From Kitasatospora sp. DSM 101779 (GTDB lineage Bacteria > Actinomycetota > Actinomycetes > Streptomycetales > Streptomycetaceae): a stretch of 49,605 nucleotides of DNA. How positions within the stretch are numbered: position 1 is the first letter of the stretch; every line of letters starts with the position of its first letter. Positions 24,549 to 32,664 of the stretch are shown here, one piece after another. The position numbers and the translations under genes were made by a program. The notes beneath the pieces are model-generated. The model searched no databases and was not told the origin of the DNA. It worked only from the letters and a program-made list of their open reading frames with translations. The stretch spans positions 7,226,357 through 7,275,961 of the forward strand of contig NZ_JAHTIK010000001.1 of NCBI RefSeq assembly GCF_025655475.1, given 5' to 3'.

Positions 24549-24797
24549 ATGGCACGTGTGTCCGGCCCGGTCACCCTGCCGCCCGCCCCGCTGCGCGGCG
24601 TCGTCGGGATCACCGAGCAGCCGTACGCCGAGGCGTGCAGCGGGGTCACCGACCCCGCCATCGTCCGTGCCCGCCCGGTCGCGCTCGTACGGGCCGGGGC
24701 GGCCGGCGCGATTGGCGAGGACGAGGCCGCCCGGCAGGAGGACCGGCCGGTGCGACGCCCGTGGCCCGCCGGAGCCGACCGGCACCCGGAGGTGTGA
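24549..24797 (+). CDS. gvpG: GvpG-like gas vesicle protein, strongly diverged
   Basis: The 82-residue protein aligns by eye with GvpG, a small helical accessory protein whose usual pattern is LPLAPVRGVVWIAEQ ... EA ... DPA ... R ... LEEA ... GEI-E-E ... EDELL. Here LPPAPLRGVVGITEQ, EA, DPAIVR, A-x3-GAIGEDEA and QED are kept at the right spacing. The Trp is Gly, and prolines sit where the long helix should be (EQPYAEA, ARPVALV, EDRPVRRPW). Start and ribosome site (GAAGGGGG) are intact, and the frame is open. I read it as a gvpG gene losing function. Position between gvpF and the next gvp genes fits. Confidence 0.7.
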   Translation: MARVSGPVTLPPAPLRGVVGITEQPYAEACSGVTDPAIVRARPVALVRAGAAGAIGEDEAARQEDRPVRRPWPAGADRHPEV

Positions 24798-24800
24798 GCC

Positions 24801-25292
24801 GTGAGCGCCCGCGACCCCCACCCCACCGGCGGCGACCGCCCCGACCGCCCGGTCCGCACCCGCCGCGCACCCCCGCCCGAGCCGGACCGTCCCGTGCGCC
24901 GCCGGACGCCCGCCGACCACGACCCGCCGCCGGACGGCGCACCCCGGCGCCGTGCCGTCGACCGCGACGGCAGCGCCGGTGGGGAGCGGAGCACCGACCG
25001 GGCGCCGCGCCGCCGGCCGGCGAACGGGAAGCTGACGGCCCGCCGGGCCGCGTCCGTGGCCGCCGCCGACGTCGGCGACCTCACCGGGCGCACACCCGAG
25101 GGCATCACCTCGATCGACCGCACCGACGACGGGTGGCGGATCGGCGTGGAGGTGCTCGAATCTCGCCGTGTCCCCGACGCCTCCGACATCCTGGCCGTCT
25201 ACCTGGTCGCCCTCGACGACGACGGCGACCTCGTCTCCTATCGCCGAGAACGCCGCTACTACCGCGGCAGGCCCGAGGAGGACCAGCCATGA
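24801..25292 (+). CDS. gvpO: Gas vesicle protein GvpO
   Basis: The 163-residue protein has a long disordered Arg/Pro/Asp N-terminus (about 1-75) and the GvpO domain (about 80-157): LTGRTPEGITSIDRTDDGW, VEVLESRRVPDASDILAVY, and DDDGDLVSYRRERRYYRG. GvpO is needed for vesicle formation in haloarchaea; its exact role is not known. In S. coelicolor, as I recall, gvpO begins the cluster. Here it lies between gvpG and gvpJ, so the order is changed. The GTG has GGAGG at 8 bases. Its stop overlaps the gvpJ ATG (ATGA). Confidence 0.87.
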   Translation: MSARDPHPTGGDRPDRPVRTRRAPPPEPDRPVRRRTPADHDPPPDGAPRRRAVDRDGSAGGERSTDRAPRRRPANGKLTARRAASVAAADVGDLTGRTPEGITSIDRTDDGWRIGVEVLESRRVPDASDILAVYLVALDDDGDLVSYRRERRYYRGRPEEDQP

Positions 25293-25702
25293 CCCAGCCG
25301 ACCGCCCGGTCGGGCGACCGCTTCCTCGCCGCGCAGCCCCGCGGCACCGGTGTGCAATCCGCCAATCTCGCGGACCTGTTGGAGCGCGTCCTGGACAAGG
25401 GCATCGTGATCGCGGGCGACATCCGGGTGAACCTGCTGGACATCGAGCTGCTGACGATCAAGATCCGTCTGCTGATCGCCTCCGTCGACCGGGCCCGGGA
25501 GATGGGCATCGACTGGTGGGAGCACGACCCCTCGCTCTCGTCCGGCAAACGCGGCCTCGCCCTCGAGAACCGCCGCCTGCGCGAACGCATCGGCGAACTC
25601 GAGGCGGGCCGAACGGGCCGGCGCACCCAGAGTCCGGACGCGGACTACGAGGACGACGAAACGCCGCCCGCCCGGCCTCGCCGTACGAGGAGCACGCCAT
25701 GA
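25289..25702 (+). CDS. gvpJ: GvpJ-type member of the GvpA/GvpJ family
   Basis: The 137-residue protein has the GvpA/J core (about 24-80): ADLLERVLDKGIVIAGDIR, ELLTIKIRLLIASVD. The signs that favour GvpJ over the main shell protein GvpA are GDIRVNLLDIE in place of a VSLVGIE-type strand, the EMGIDWWEHDPSLSS block, and a charged C-terminus. GvpJ is a minor part of the vesicle, thought to act at the conical tips. No separate canonical gvpA is in the window. The stop overlaps the start of gvpL (ATGA). Confidence 0.85.
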   Translation: MTQPTARSGDRFLAAQPRGTGVQSANLADLLERVLDKGIVIAGDIRVNLLDIELLTIKIRLLIASVDRAREMGIDWWEHDPSLSSGKRGLALENRRLRERIGELEAGRTGRRTQSPDADYEDDETPPARPRRTRSTP

Positions 25703-26655
25703 CCACCCCCGACCTCACCTGGCTCTACGCGGTGGCCCGCGACGTCGAGGACGGCGCCCTTGACGGCCTCACCGGCGTGGCCGACGAGCCGCTGCGCACC
25801 CTCACCGTCACCGGACTCGCCCTGGTCGTGGGCTCGGTGCCGCGCAGCGGATTCGACGAGCGGGCGCTGCAGCGGCGACTGGCGGACCTGCAGTGGCTGG
25901 AGGCCGCCGTCCGGGCGCACCACCGGGTGATCGCCGAACTCGCCCGGACCGGAAGGACCCTGCCGCTGCGCTTCGCCACCCTCTACCGCGACGACCGCGG
26001 CGCCGCCGCCTTCCTGCGCGGCGCCGGGCCCCGGCTGCGGGCCGCCCTGGAGCGGGTCGCCGACCGTGCCGAGTGGGGCGTCAAGGCCTACCTGGCCGGG
26101 GCGGCCCCCGCGCCCGCCGACATCGCCGCCCCCGCCGACCGCCCCGGCACCGCGTACCTGCTGCGTCGCCGCGCCCAACGGGACGCCCTGGCCCAGCGGT
26201 TCGACGAGGCCATGGCGGCGGCCCGGGAAATCCATGCGGCGCTCGCCGCCCTCGCGGACCGGGCCGCCGAGCACCCGCTGCAGTCCGCCGAGGCGAGTGG
26301 CCGGGCCGAACCGATGCTGCTCAACGGCGCGTACCTGGTCGACCGGGAACGGGTCGCCGACTTCGGCGCCGCCGCCACCGAACTCGGCCGTCGGTTCTCC
26401 GGCGTCCGCCTGGAGCTCACCGGGCCGTGGCCGCCGTACTCCTTCGCCGACATCGGACCCGAGGTCCCCGAGACGGTGGACCCTGCCGGGACCGGCACCG
26501 CCGAGACCGCCGAAGCCGATGTCGAAGCCGATGTCGAAGCCGAAGCCGGTTTCGGTGCCGATGCCGGTCCCGATGCCGCCACCGGGGCTGCACCGCGCAT
26601 CAAGCCGCCGGAACCCCGGTCCCCCGAGCAGCCCGCCGCGGCCGAGGGCGGGTGA
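25699..26655 (+). CDS. gvpL: Gas vesicle protein GvpL (GvpL/GvpF family)
   Basis: The 318-residue protein is the second GvpL/F paralogue: TWLYAVARDV at the start, AVRAHHRVIAELARTGRTLPLRFATLY (about 75-100), YLLRRRAQRDALAQRFDEA and RLELTGPWPPYSFADI (about 235-252). It likely works with GvpF as an assembly chaperone. After the domain comes an unusual tail of about 65 residues, rich in Glu, Ala, Asp and Pro, with short repeats (EADVEADVEAEA) from a 12-base repeat. Similar acidic tails are on other proteins of the operon. Confidence 0.88.
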   Translation: MTTPDLTWLYAVARDVEDGALDGLTGVADEPLRTLTVTGLALVVGSVPRSGFDERALQRRLADLQWLEAAVRAHHRVIAELARTGRTLPLRFATLYRDDRGAAAFLRGAGPRLRAALERVADRAEWGVKAYLAGAAPAPADIAAPADRPGTAYLLRRRAQRDALAQRFDEAMAAAREIHAALAALADRAAEHPLQSAEASGRAEPMLLNGAYLVDRERVADFGAAATELGRRFSGVRLELTGPWPPYSFADIGPEVPETVDPAGTGTAETAEADVEADVEAEAGFGADAGPDAATGAAPRIKPPEPRSPEQPAAAEGG

Positions 26656-26662
26656 AACCGCG

Positions 26663-26938
26663 GTGGTCGGGGCAGGCGAGGTTTCCCGGGCGGTCACGTA
26701 CCCCGTGGACGACCGCAGGATCGCCCTGGTCGACCTGCTGGACCGGCTGCTCGCCGGCGGTGTGGTCGTCACCGGCGAGATCACCCTCACCATCGCGGAC
26801 GTCGACCTCGTCCGGATCAGTCTCCGGGCCCTGATCGCCTCGGTCGGCACCCTCGCCGATCCGGACGGGGAGCACGGGCCGTACACCGAGGACCGGACGT
26901 ACACCGAGGACCGGCCGTACACCGGAGGCGGGCCGTGA
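26663..26938 (+). CDS. gvpS: GvpS-type small GvpA-family protein
   Basis: The protein has about 91 residues. Its core IALVDLLDRLLAGGVVVTG, then ITLTIADVDLVRISLRALIASV, is the GvpA-family fold in the form known as GvpS in actinomycetes, a minor vesicle component. The C-terminus is a short tandem repeat Y-T-E-D-R, from an 18-base repeat at 26880-26937. The GTG at 26663 is chosen; a GTG at 26705 would start right at the conserved part and is also possible. The stop overlaps the GTG of gvpK. Confidence 0.8.
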   Translation: MVGAGEVSRAVTYPVDDRRIALVDLLDRLLAGGVVVTGEITLTIADVDLVRISLRALIASVGTLADPDGEHGPYTEDRTYTEDRPYTGGGP

Positions 26939-27252
26939 CCGCGCAGGGCGGCGGCCGGGCGCCGCGCGCTGAGGGTCCGGGTCGCCGGATCGCGCTGGAC
27001 CCGGAGTCGGTCGGCAAGGACCTCGCGGCGCTCGTCCTGACCGTGGTCGAACTGCTGCGGCAGTTGATGGAGCGTCAGGCGCTGCGCCGGATCGACGCGG
27101 GCGACCTCTCGGAGGACCGGATCGAGGAGCTGGGCCGCACGCTGATGGCGCTGGAGGAGCGGATGGACGAGCTCCGCGAGCACTTCGGGCTGTCGCCCGA
27201 GGACCTGAACATCGACCTCGGGCCACTGGGCCCGCTGCTCTCCCCGGACTGA
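26935..27252 (+). CDS. gvpK: Gas vesicle protein GvpK
   Basis: The 105-residue helical protein matches GvpK: IALDPESVGKDLAALVLTV, LLRQLMERQALRRIDAGDL, EELGRTLMALEERMDEL, and the closing LNIDLGPLGPLL. GvpK is an accessory protein needed for vesicle assembly. It ends the operon. Its GTG start overlaps the gvpS stop (GTGA). The convergent DUF4193 gene ends 55 bases further on. Confidence 0.92.
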   Translation: MTAQGGGRAPRAEGPGRRIALDPESVGKDLAALVLTVVELLRQLMERQALRRIDAGDLSEDRIEELGRTLMALEERMDELREHFGLSPEDLNIDLGPLGPLLSPD

Positions 27253-27307
27253 CCCCGCGGGCCGTCCGTCCGGGCCCCGGCCGCACCGCCGGGCCGCTGT
27301 GCCGCAG

Positions 27308-27610
27308 TCAGTCGGCGCACTCCTTGCAGATCGGCTGCCCCTTGGAGTTCTCGCCGGCGAGCTGGCTGCGGTGCCGCACCATGAAGCAGCTCGCGCAGGT
27401 GAACTCGTCCTGCTGCTTGGGCAGGACCTGTACGGTCAGTTCCTCGCCCGACAGGTCCGCTCCCGGCAGTTCGAGCCCCTCGGCCGCGTCGAACTCGTCG
27501 ACGTCGACCTTGCCGTCGGACCGTTCCGCCCGGTGGGCCTTGAGCTCCTCGATGCTCTCGTCGGAGCTCTCGTCGTCGCCCTTGCGGGGGGCGTCGTAGT
27601 CGGTGGCCAC
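27308..27610 (-). CDS. DUF4193 family zinc-ribbon protein
   Basis: The 100-residue protein has an acidic N-terminal half and a C-terminal C4 zinc ribbon (C72-x2-C75 and C95-x2-C98; TCASCFMVRHRSQLA, ICKEC). It matches DUF4193, a family found across actinobacteria and of unknown function. The GTG start has GAAGGGA at 6 bases. It lies 102 bases behind the SpoIIE gene on the same strand and is convergent with gvpK. Confidence 0.92.
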   Translation of the reverse strand: MATDYDAPRKGDDESSDESIEELKAHRAERSDGKVDVDEFDAAEGLELPGADLSGEELTVQVLPKQQDEFTCASCFMVRHRSQLAGENSKGQPICKECAD

Positions 27611-27712
27611 GGTGTCGTCCCTTCGTGGACTGATTGACCTCGGGAGAGACCAGCCTGCCTCCGGAGCCGTTCCCGCGCACCCGCTGGGCGGTACGCGGTG
27701 CCGCCGGGCGGA

Positions 27713-28972
27713 TCACAGCCGGACGGCGACCAGTGCGATGTCGTCGGTGCCCTGCCCGTTGTCCGCACCGAGGTCGGCGAGCACGGCGTCCACCAGCTCC
27801 TCCGGGTCGAGGCGGCGGTGCCGGGCGGCACTCGCGCTGAGCCGTCCGAGCCCCACGTCGATGTCCTCGCCGCGCCGCTCGATCAGGCCGTCGGTGTAGA
27901 GCACCAGGGTGGCGCCGGGCCGGTACCCGGCGGCCGCCTCCGAGCGCGGGATCTCGTTCTCCCAGGCCCCGAGCGGCGGATCGGTCGCCCCGTCCAGCAC
28001 CTGGACCGCCCCGTCCGCGTGGACGAGCACCGGTGGCGGGTGCCCGGCGCTGCTGTAGCGGACGGTGCGGGTGGATCGGTCGACGACGGTCTGCACGGCA
28101 GTCGTCGACAGGGCGCCCTCCACGGTCACCGCGTAGCGGGCCAGGGTCTTCAGTGCCTGCGCCGGCTGCCGAGTCGCCCGCAGGGCGGCGTTCAGCGCAC
28201 TGTGCAGCCGGCCCATGATCCCGGCCGCCTCCAGGCCGTGGCCGACCACGTCGCCGACCGCCACGCCGAGCAGGGACCGGTCCAGGTCGACCAGGTCGTA
28301 CCAGTCGCCGCACACGTTCAGCGTCCGGGTCGCCGGACGGTAGCGGACCGCGGCGAACGAGCGGTGCGCCGGCGGCACGGCCGGCAGCAGGGAGCGCTGC
28401 AGGCTCAGCGCCACCTCGCGCTCGCGGGCGTGCGCCTGCCGCAGCTCCTCGTTGAGGTCGGCGAGCTCCTGCGCCCGGGCCAGCAGGTCCGCCGCCATGT
28501 GCGCCTCCCGGGTGAGGGCGGTCAGCACCGTGCCGCCCGCGGAGCTGCGGCCGTCCCTAATGCTGCGGACCAGCGCGGTGACCTCCTCCACCCGGTGCAC
28601 GATCGCGACCACCTCGCCGTCCGCGTCGAGCACCGGCGTGTTCAGGGTGCTCCAGTAGCGTTCCTCGAACACCCCTGGCCGGTCGGCGCTGTCGACGCCG
28701 TACTTCTGCAGCGGCATGCTGTCGCTCTGCCGGGTGGCGAGCACCCGCTCCAGCGAGGCGCGCAGCGCTGCGGCTCCGGTCTCCTCGCCGTGGGCCGGGT
28801 CGCCGGGGAAGACCTCGAACAGCAGGCGCCCCACCAGCTCCGTGCGGCTGCGGCCGGACACCCGCAGATAGGCCTCGTTGGCGTCCGCCATCACCAGGCC
28901 GGGAGTCAGGACGAGCATGGGGCTGGGCGTCGCCCGGAACGCCGCCCCGTAGTCCACAGCAGGCGCGTCCAC
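27713..28972 (-). CDS. PAS-domain SpoIIE-type protein phosphatase
   Basis: The 419-residue protein has an N-terminal PAS domain (about 8-130; MLVLTPGLVMADANEAYLRV, FEERYWSTLNTPVLD), a helical linker with coiled-coil features (about 145-190) and a SpoIIE/PP2C domain (about 195-419; NVCGDWYDLVDL, VGDVVGHGLEAAGIM, SSAGHPPPVLV, LYTDGLIERRG, GTDDIALVAVRL). Metal-binding residues are present. Unlike the protein at the left edge it has no ATPase domain. It probably dephosphorylates an anti-sigma antagonist in response to a signal sensed by PAS. It has no membrane segment. The GTG start follows GAGGAGGG. Confidence 0.9.
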   Translation of the reverse strand: MDAPAVDYGAAFRATPSPMLVLTPGLVMADANEAYLRVSGRSRTELVGRLLFEVFPGDPAHGEETGAAALRASLERVLATRQSDSMPLQKYGVDSADRPGVFEERYWSTLNTPVLDADGEVVAIVHRVEEVTALVRSIRDGRSSAGGTVLTALTREAHMAADLLARAQELADLNEELRQAHAREREVALSLQRSLLPAVPPAHRSFAAVRYRPATRTLNVCGDWYDLVDLDRSLLGVAVGDVVGHGLEAAGIMGRLHSALNAALRATRQPAQALKTLARYAVTVEGALSTTAVQTVVDRSTRTVRYSSAGHPPPVLVHADGAVQVLDGATDPPLGAWENEIPRSEAAAGYRPGATLVLYTDGLIERRGEDIDVGLGRLSASAARHRRLDPEELVDAVLADLGADNGQGTDDIALVAVRL

Positions 28973-29370
28973 ACCCCCTCCTCGGTGGTGATCATCGGAT
29001 GGGTGCCCTCAATCTACGCCCGTCATGTGACTCCCGCCCGGTGCCCCGCCGCGGCTCGAACGGCGTCCGGGAGCGGCGACGGAAGGAGCGGCCCCGGTGG
29101 GTCGGCCGTGCCGTCGAAGGCCTCGGCATGCTCGTCCCCGCGCCGTCCAGGTACCCGGCTGTTCTCCTCGGGAGGCCCAACCTGTCGCGACCGCGGACGG
29201 GCCCGCGGCGCAGGTGGTGACGAGGGCGCCGCACGCAGGCAGGGCGGCGAGCCGGGCACGTACGGTTCGAGCGGCGTGCCCAGGCCGTCCCCGTGGGAGG
29301 TCAGCCGGGGCGGCGGGGTGCCACAAACCGGTCGCCCTGCGGGCCGGGAATCTGGCGGAGCATCAGTGAC
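28973..29370. other. Intergenic region without supported gene
   Basis: Several short frames are open here on both strands, but their translations are Arg/Pro/Gly-rich, show no third-position GC bias and have no ribosome sites. I see nothing else apart from the terminator that closes the region. Confidence 0.6.
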
Positions 29371-29408
29371 TCCGGTGGCGCCCCCGCATGCGGAGGGGCG
29401 CCACCGGA
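29371..29408 (-). terminator. Strong terminator after the DUF4132-MoxR-DUF5682 operon
   Basis: TCCGGTGGCGCCCC pairs perfectly with GGGGCGCCACCGGA over 14 base pairs around a 10-base loop that can pair further (CGCATGCG). It lies 11 bases after the last minus-strand stop codon, so it closes that operon. Confidence 0.8.
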
Positions 29409-29419
29409 CCGGGGGTGGC

Positions 29420-30799
29420 TCAGCCGGCGGCTGCCTCACCGGTGTGCCAGGTCGCCCGGACGAGCTCGCGTTCCGCCGCCGTGAGGTGGAGGGCGGCCGC
29501 CAGCCACTGCTCGGCGTAGCGGTCGGCGCTCGGATCGCCGAGCCGGCCGAAGACGTCCCGCTGCCGGCGGTCGGCTTCCTCGGCGAGGGCCGTGGACAGC
29601 CCGGCCGCCGCGCGGAAGCCGGTGCGCCGCAGCGCCGCCGCGTCAGTCCGGGCGCCTCCGCTGCGCGCCGCCTCCGCGACCGCCCGCCGGCCGCCCGCCA
29701 CCGCCAGCTCGACCTGCCGGCGGACCCGCCACAGCGGCGAGTCGCCCAGCGGGTCGGGCCCTGCGGACACCGGCCCCGGCATCGCGGCCCCGTCCTCGTC
29801 CGGGGCGGGCACGTGCGCGCCCTGGAGCAGGTCGTAGCCGAGGTCGGCCCGGCCCTGCCACTCGGCCGGCAGTCGGAGCGTGCAGGAGGCGCCGGGGACG
29901 GGCGCCACCGCCAGCGGTCGGAGGGTGGCGGCCCGGTCCGGTTCGACCCGGGCGAGCACCCGCAGCCGCAGGCCCGGGTGGGCACCCAGCCGGGCGAGGT
30001 TGGCGGTGTGCGCCAGGTCGGGGTGGCGGTTGGCGGCGACCAGCCGGACGAGCGGGCCGTGCGGCTCGCCGGTGGCCCGGTCCACCTCGCGGGCGAGCAC
30101 GCTGTCGGCGGACGCCCCGAGCACCACCAGCTCGCAGCCGACCGGCCGGCGCAGCAGCTCGGTCTGCTCCGGGTCGGCGAGCGGGCCGTCGGCGAGCCGC
30201 TCGGCGACGGCCGCCGCCAGCGGACGGGCGAACAGCTCCGCGAGCGGGCCGGAATCCCAGTCCATCCCGGCCACAGGAGTGGCCCGGACGCCGCGGCCCG
30301 AGCCGAGCCGGCCGTCCGCGGAGACGGTGGCGCCCGAGATCAGCAGACCGCCGCGGGACAGCTGGGAGTGGTCCATGGCCGCCGCACCGACCGAGACCGG
30401 TGCCGTGCCCGCCCCCCGGGCACGGGCCGGCCCGCCCGGCTTGATGTCGGCGATCGACACCCAGCGGCCGTCCTCGGTGACCAGGTGGGTCACCACACCG
30501 CCGTACCCGGTGGCGGACAGCACCGGCTCGCGGCAGACGCCGTGCACTCGCAGCGCGCCGCCCGGCTTGTAGGCGCGCCGGGCGGTGCCGAGCACCGCCC
30601 GGTCGGTCGGGCCGGAGCGCAGCAGCGCCGTGGTGAGCAGCAGCTCGCGCAGGGCCGCCGCCAGGTCCGCGGTGCGGTGGCTGCTGTAGCGGGCGCGGGC
30701 GCTGCGCAGTCCGCGGACCACCCGCAGGGCGGCCGCCTCGGCGCGGTGCAGGTCGGCGAGGCGCGCGGTGTGCGCGGCCCGCAGCAGTTCGGCCAGCCG
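29420..30799 (-). pseudogene. C-terminal half of the broken DUF5682 locus, in another frame
   Basis: From about 30799 to the stop this frame reads as a normal protein of about 460 residues: LAELLRAAHTARLADLHRA, SSHRTADLAAALREL, GTARRAYKPGGALRVHG, GYGGVVTHLVTEDGRW, GGLLISGATVSADGRLGSG, ANRHPDLAHTANLARL, LRLPAEWQGRADLGYDLLQ. It has no start codon or ribosome site of its own at the point where sense begins. The DUF5682 frame loses sense at exactly this place. I do not recognise this half as the usual C-terminus of DUF5682. Either one base was gained or lost in a continuous gene, or a larger deletion joined two genes of the cluster. A sequencing error must also be considered. Confidence 0.65.
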
Positions 30800-31374
30800 A
30801 CGGCCAGCGCGGCGCGGCGGACGGCCTCCGGCTCGCTGCCGGGGGCGCGTACCTCGACGGAACGGTCCCACAGGTCGTCGCCGTCGCGGCCGGTGCCTGC
30901 CGCCTCCAGGGCGTCGGCGTAGGCGGTGCCGGGCGGACGGCCGCCGGATGCCGCGGCAGGCTCGGCCGGTGCCCAGCCCTTGTCGGCGAGCGGCAGGTCG
31001 CAGCAGAGCACCTCGACGCCGTGCTCGCGGGCCCAGCGCAGGGCGGCGAGCTCGGGCGAGAAGTCCGCGAACGGGTAGAAGCCGAGGTGCCCGCCCTCGT
31101 CGGCCCCGGCGAGGGCGACGGGGGCGACGGTGCCCGGGTCGGCGAGGTACGGCAGCCAGCGCTGGAAGTCGGCCGGCAGCTCGACGCAGACCACCTCCGG
31201 GTCGGCCTTGTCGAGCAGCGCCGGCACCACCGCGGCGAGCGCCGGGCTGTGGTGCCGGACACCGATCAGGTAGGGCCGGGCGGAGGCGGCGAGCGCCTCC
31301 ACCGCCTCCCGCGGGTCCGCGGTGCCCCCGGGGGGGCTCCCGGTGGTGTCCTCAGTGGTACGGGAGTCGGTCAC
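30490..31374 (-). CDS. DUF5682 family protein, N-terminal part only (frame-shifted)
   Basis: The first 194 codons match the N-terminus of DUF5682: ARPYLIGVRHHSPALAAVV, VVCVELPADFQRWLPYLAD, GHLGFYPFADFSPELAALRW, VLCCDLPLADKGW, GSEPEAVRRAALAVGW. After 30793 the frame turns into Cys/Arg/Pro-rich nonsense and stops at 30490, giving 294 residues in place of the several hundred more usual for the family. DUF5682 proteins occur next to MoxR ATPases and VWA proteins in many actinobacteria; the fold resembles erythromycin-esterase/TraB-like domains and the function is unknown. The GTG start overlaps the MoxR stop (GTGA). The product is probably not functional unless the frame is restored. Confidence 0.75.
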   Translation of the reverse strand: MTDSRTTEDTTGSPPGGTADPREAVEALAASARPYLIGVRHHSPALAAVVPALLDKADPEVVCVELPADFQRWLPYLADPGTVAPVALAGADEGGHLGFYPFADFSPELAALRWAREHGVEVLCCDLPLADKGWAPAEPAAASGGRPPGTAYADALEAAGTGRDGDDLWDRSVEVRAPGSEPEAVRRAALAVGWPNCCGPRTPRASPTCTAPRRPPCGWSADCAAPAPATAATAPRTWRRPCASCCSPRRCCAPARPTGRCSAPPGAPTSRAARCECTASAASRCCPPPGTAVW

Positions 31375-32576
31375 CGCAGGTTCTCCCGCAGGTCCCACAG
31401 ACGGCGCCACATCGCGGAGCCGTCCTCGGCACGGCGGCGCACCGGGCCGTCCCAGTAGCCGAGCAGGCGGCCGTGGTCGGCCGGGTCGTCCTTGCGGACG
31501 GCACCGAGGAGGTGGCCCGGGACCAGGTCGAGGACGTCGCCGCCGGGCAGGTACGCACGGGCCAGGCCGAGCGAGGCGGCGACGTGCACGGCCTCGGCGG
31601 TGGACATCACGGTGCCGGGGCGCTCCACGTCCCAGCCCTCGGCGGAACGTCCGGTGCGCAGGTCGCGGAAGACGGTGACCAGCACGTCGAGGACGGCGTC
31701 GTCGACGCCGAACGCGGCGCCGGCCCGCTGCACGGCGGCGGTGGCCTGGGTGCGGACGAGCTCGGTCTCCGCGCCGGCGTCGGCGATCGGGTGCACCGTC
31801 TCGAAGTTGAAGCGGCGCTTGAGCGCGGCGGACATCTCGGAGACGCCGCGGTCGCGCAGGTTGGCGGTGGCGATCACGGTGAAGCCGGGGACGGCGGCGA
31901 CGGTCGCGTCCGCGGTGCCGGCGAGCTCCGGCACGCTGACCCGGCGGTCGGAGAGGATCGACACCAGGGCGTCCTGCACCTCGGGCAGGCAGCGGGTGAC
32001 CTCCTCGATCCGGGCCACCCGGCCGGTGCGCATCGCGGTCATCACCGGCGAGGAGACCAGCGCCTGCGGGGTGGGGCCCTGGGCGAGCAGCAGCGCGTAG
32101 TTCCAGCCGTAGCGGAAGGCGTCCTCGGTGGTGCCGGCGGTGCCCTGGACGGTCAGCTCGCTGGTGCCGCTGACCGCGGCGGACAGCAGCTCGGAGAGCA
32201 TCGACTTGGCGGTGCCGGGCTCGCCGACGAGCAGCAGGCCGCGCTCGCCCGCGAGGGTGACCACGCAGCGCTCGACGAGGGCGCGCTCGCCGACGAACTT
32301 CGGCGCGACGACCAGCTTCGCGGGCAGCGCACCCTCCTTGCGGCGCTTCGGCGGCAGGGCGAGCGCCTCGCCGTCGCTGCCGCACACGAAGGTGACCACC
32401 GCGGCCGGGGTCAGCGCCCAGCCGGGCGGGCGGGGGCCCTCGTCGTACGCGGCGAGGAAGGCGAGCTCCTGGGCGTACCGCTCCTCGGCGGGCAGGATCT
32501 GCCGGGCCCGCGGGGCGGCCTGATCGGTCGTCGGCTCGGAGCCGGTCGTGGGGGTCGTCGGGGTCGTCGGAGACAC
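31371..32576 (-). CDS. MoxR-family AAA+ ATPase (YehL-like)
   Basis: The 401-residue protein has a short disordered start and a AAA+ domain. Walker A is GEPGTAKS (118-125). In the Walker B region, RVARIEEVTRCLPEVQDAL has Glu-Glu in place of the usual Asp-Glu, as in the YehL-like branch. Sensor 1 is TVIATANLRDRG and the arginine finger region is ALKRRFNFE. MoxR ATPases act as chaperones that remodel partner proteins, often with a VWA protein. Here the operon partners are DUF4132, a 1641-residue protein and DUF5682; no VWA gene is in view. The GTG at 32576 is preferred for GAAGGA upstream; an ATG at 32609 is possible. Confidence 0.9.
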   Translation of the reverse strand: MSPTTPTTPTTGSEPTTDQAAPRARQILPAEERYAQELAFLAAYDEGPRPPGWALTPAAVVTFVCGSDGEALALPPKRRKEGALPAKLVVAPKFVGERALVERCVVTLAGERGLLLVGEPGTAKSMLSELLSAAVSGTSELTVQGTAGTTEDAFRYGWNYALLLAQGPTPQALVSSPVMTAMRTGRVARIEEVTRCLPEVQDALVSILSDRRVSVPELAGTADATVAAVPGFTVIATANLRDRGVSEMSAALKRRFNFETVHPIADAGAETELVRTQATAAVQRAGAAFGVDDAVLDVLVTVFRDLRTGRSAEGWDVERPGTVMSTAEAVHVAASLGLARAYLPGGDVLDLVPGHLLGAVRKDDPADHGRLLGYWDGPVRRRAEDGSAMWRRLWDLRENLR

Positions 32577-32619
32577 GGTGTCGGTCCTTCGGTCCGGGGA
32601 AAGGGTCATGGGTGTGGGC

Positions 32620-32646
32620 GGGGGTGCGGCGGTCCGCCGCACCCCC
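32620..32646 (-). terminator. Hairpin between the 1641-residue gene and moxR (attenuator?)
   Basis: GGGGGTGCGGCG pairs perfectly with CGCCGCACCCCC over 12 base pairs with a three-base loop. It stands inside the operon, in the 88-base gap. It could partly stop transcription before moxR, or protect the 3' end of the upstream message. Confidence 0.5.
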
Positions 32647-32664
32647 GGTGGTGCCGTCGTCCGG

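Noticed and set aside
27698..30922. Open frame of over 1000 codons on the plus strand
   Set aside because: It is antisense to the PAS-SpoIIE gene and the DUF5682 locus; the translation is Gly/Arg/Val-rich without domain pattern. It is a shadow of high GC coding sequence.
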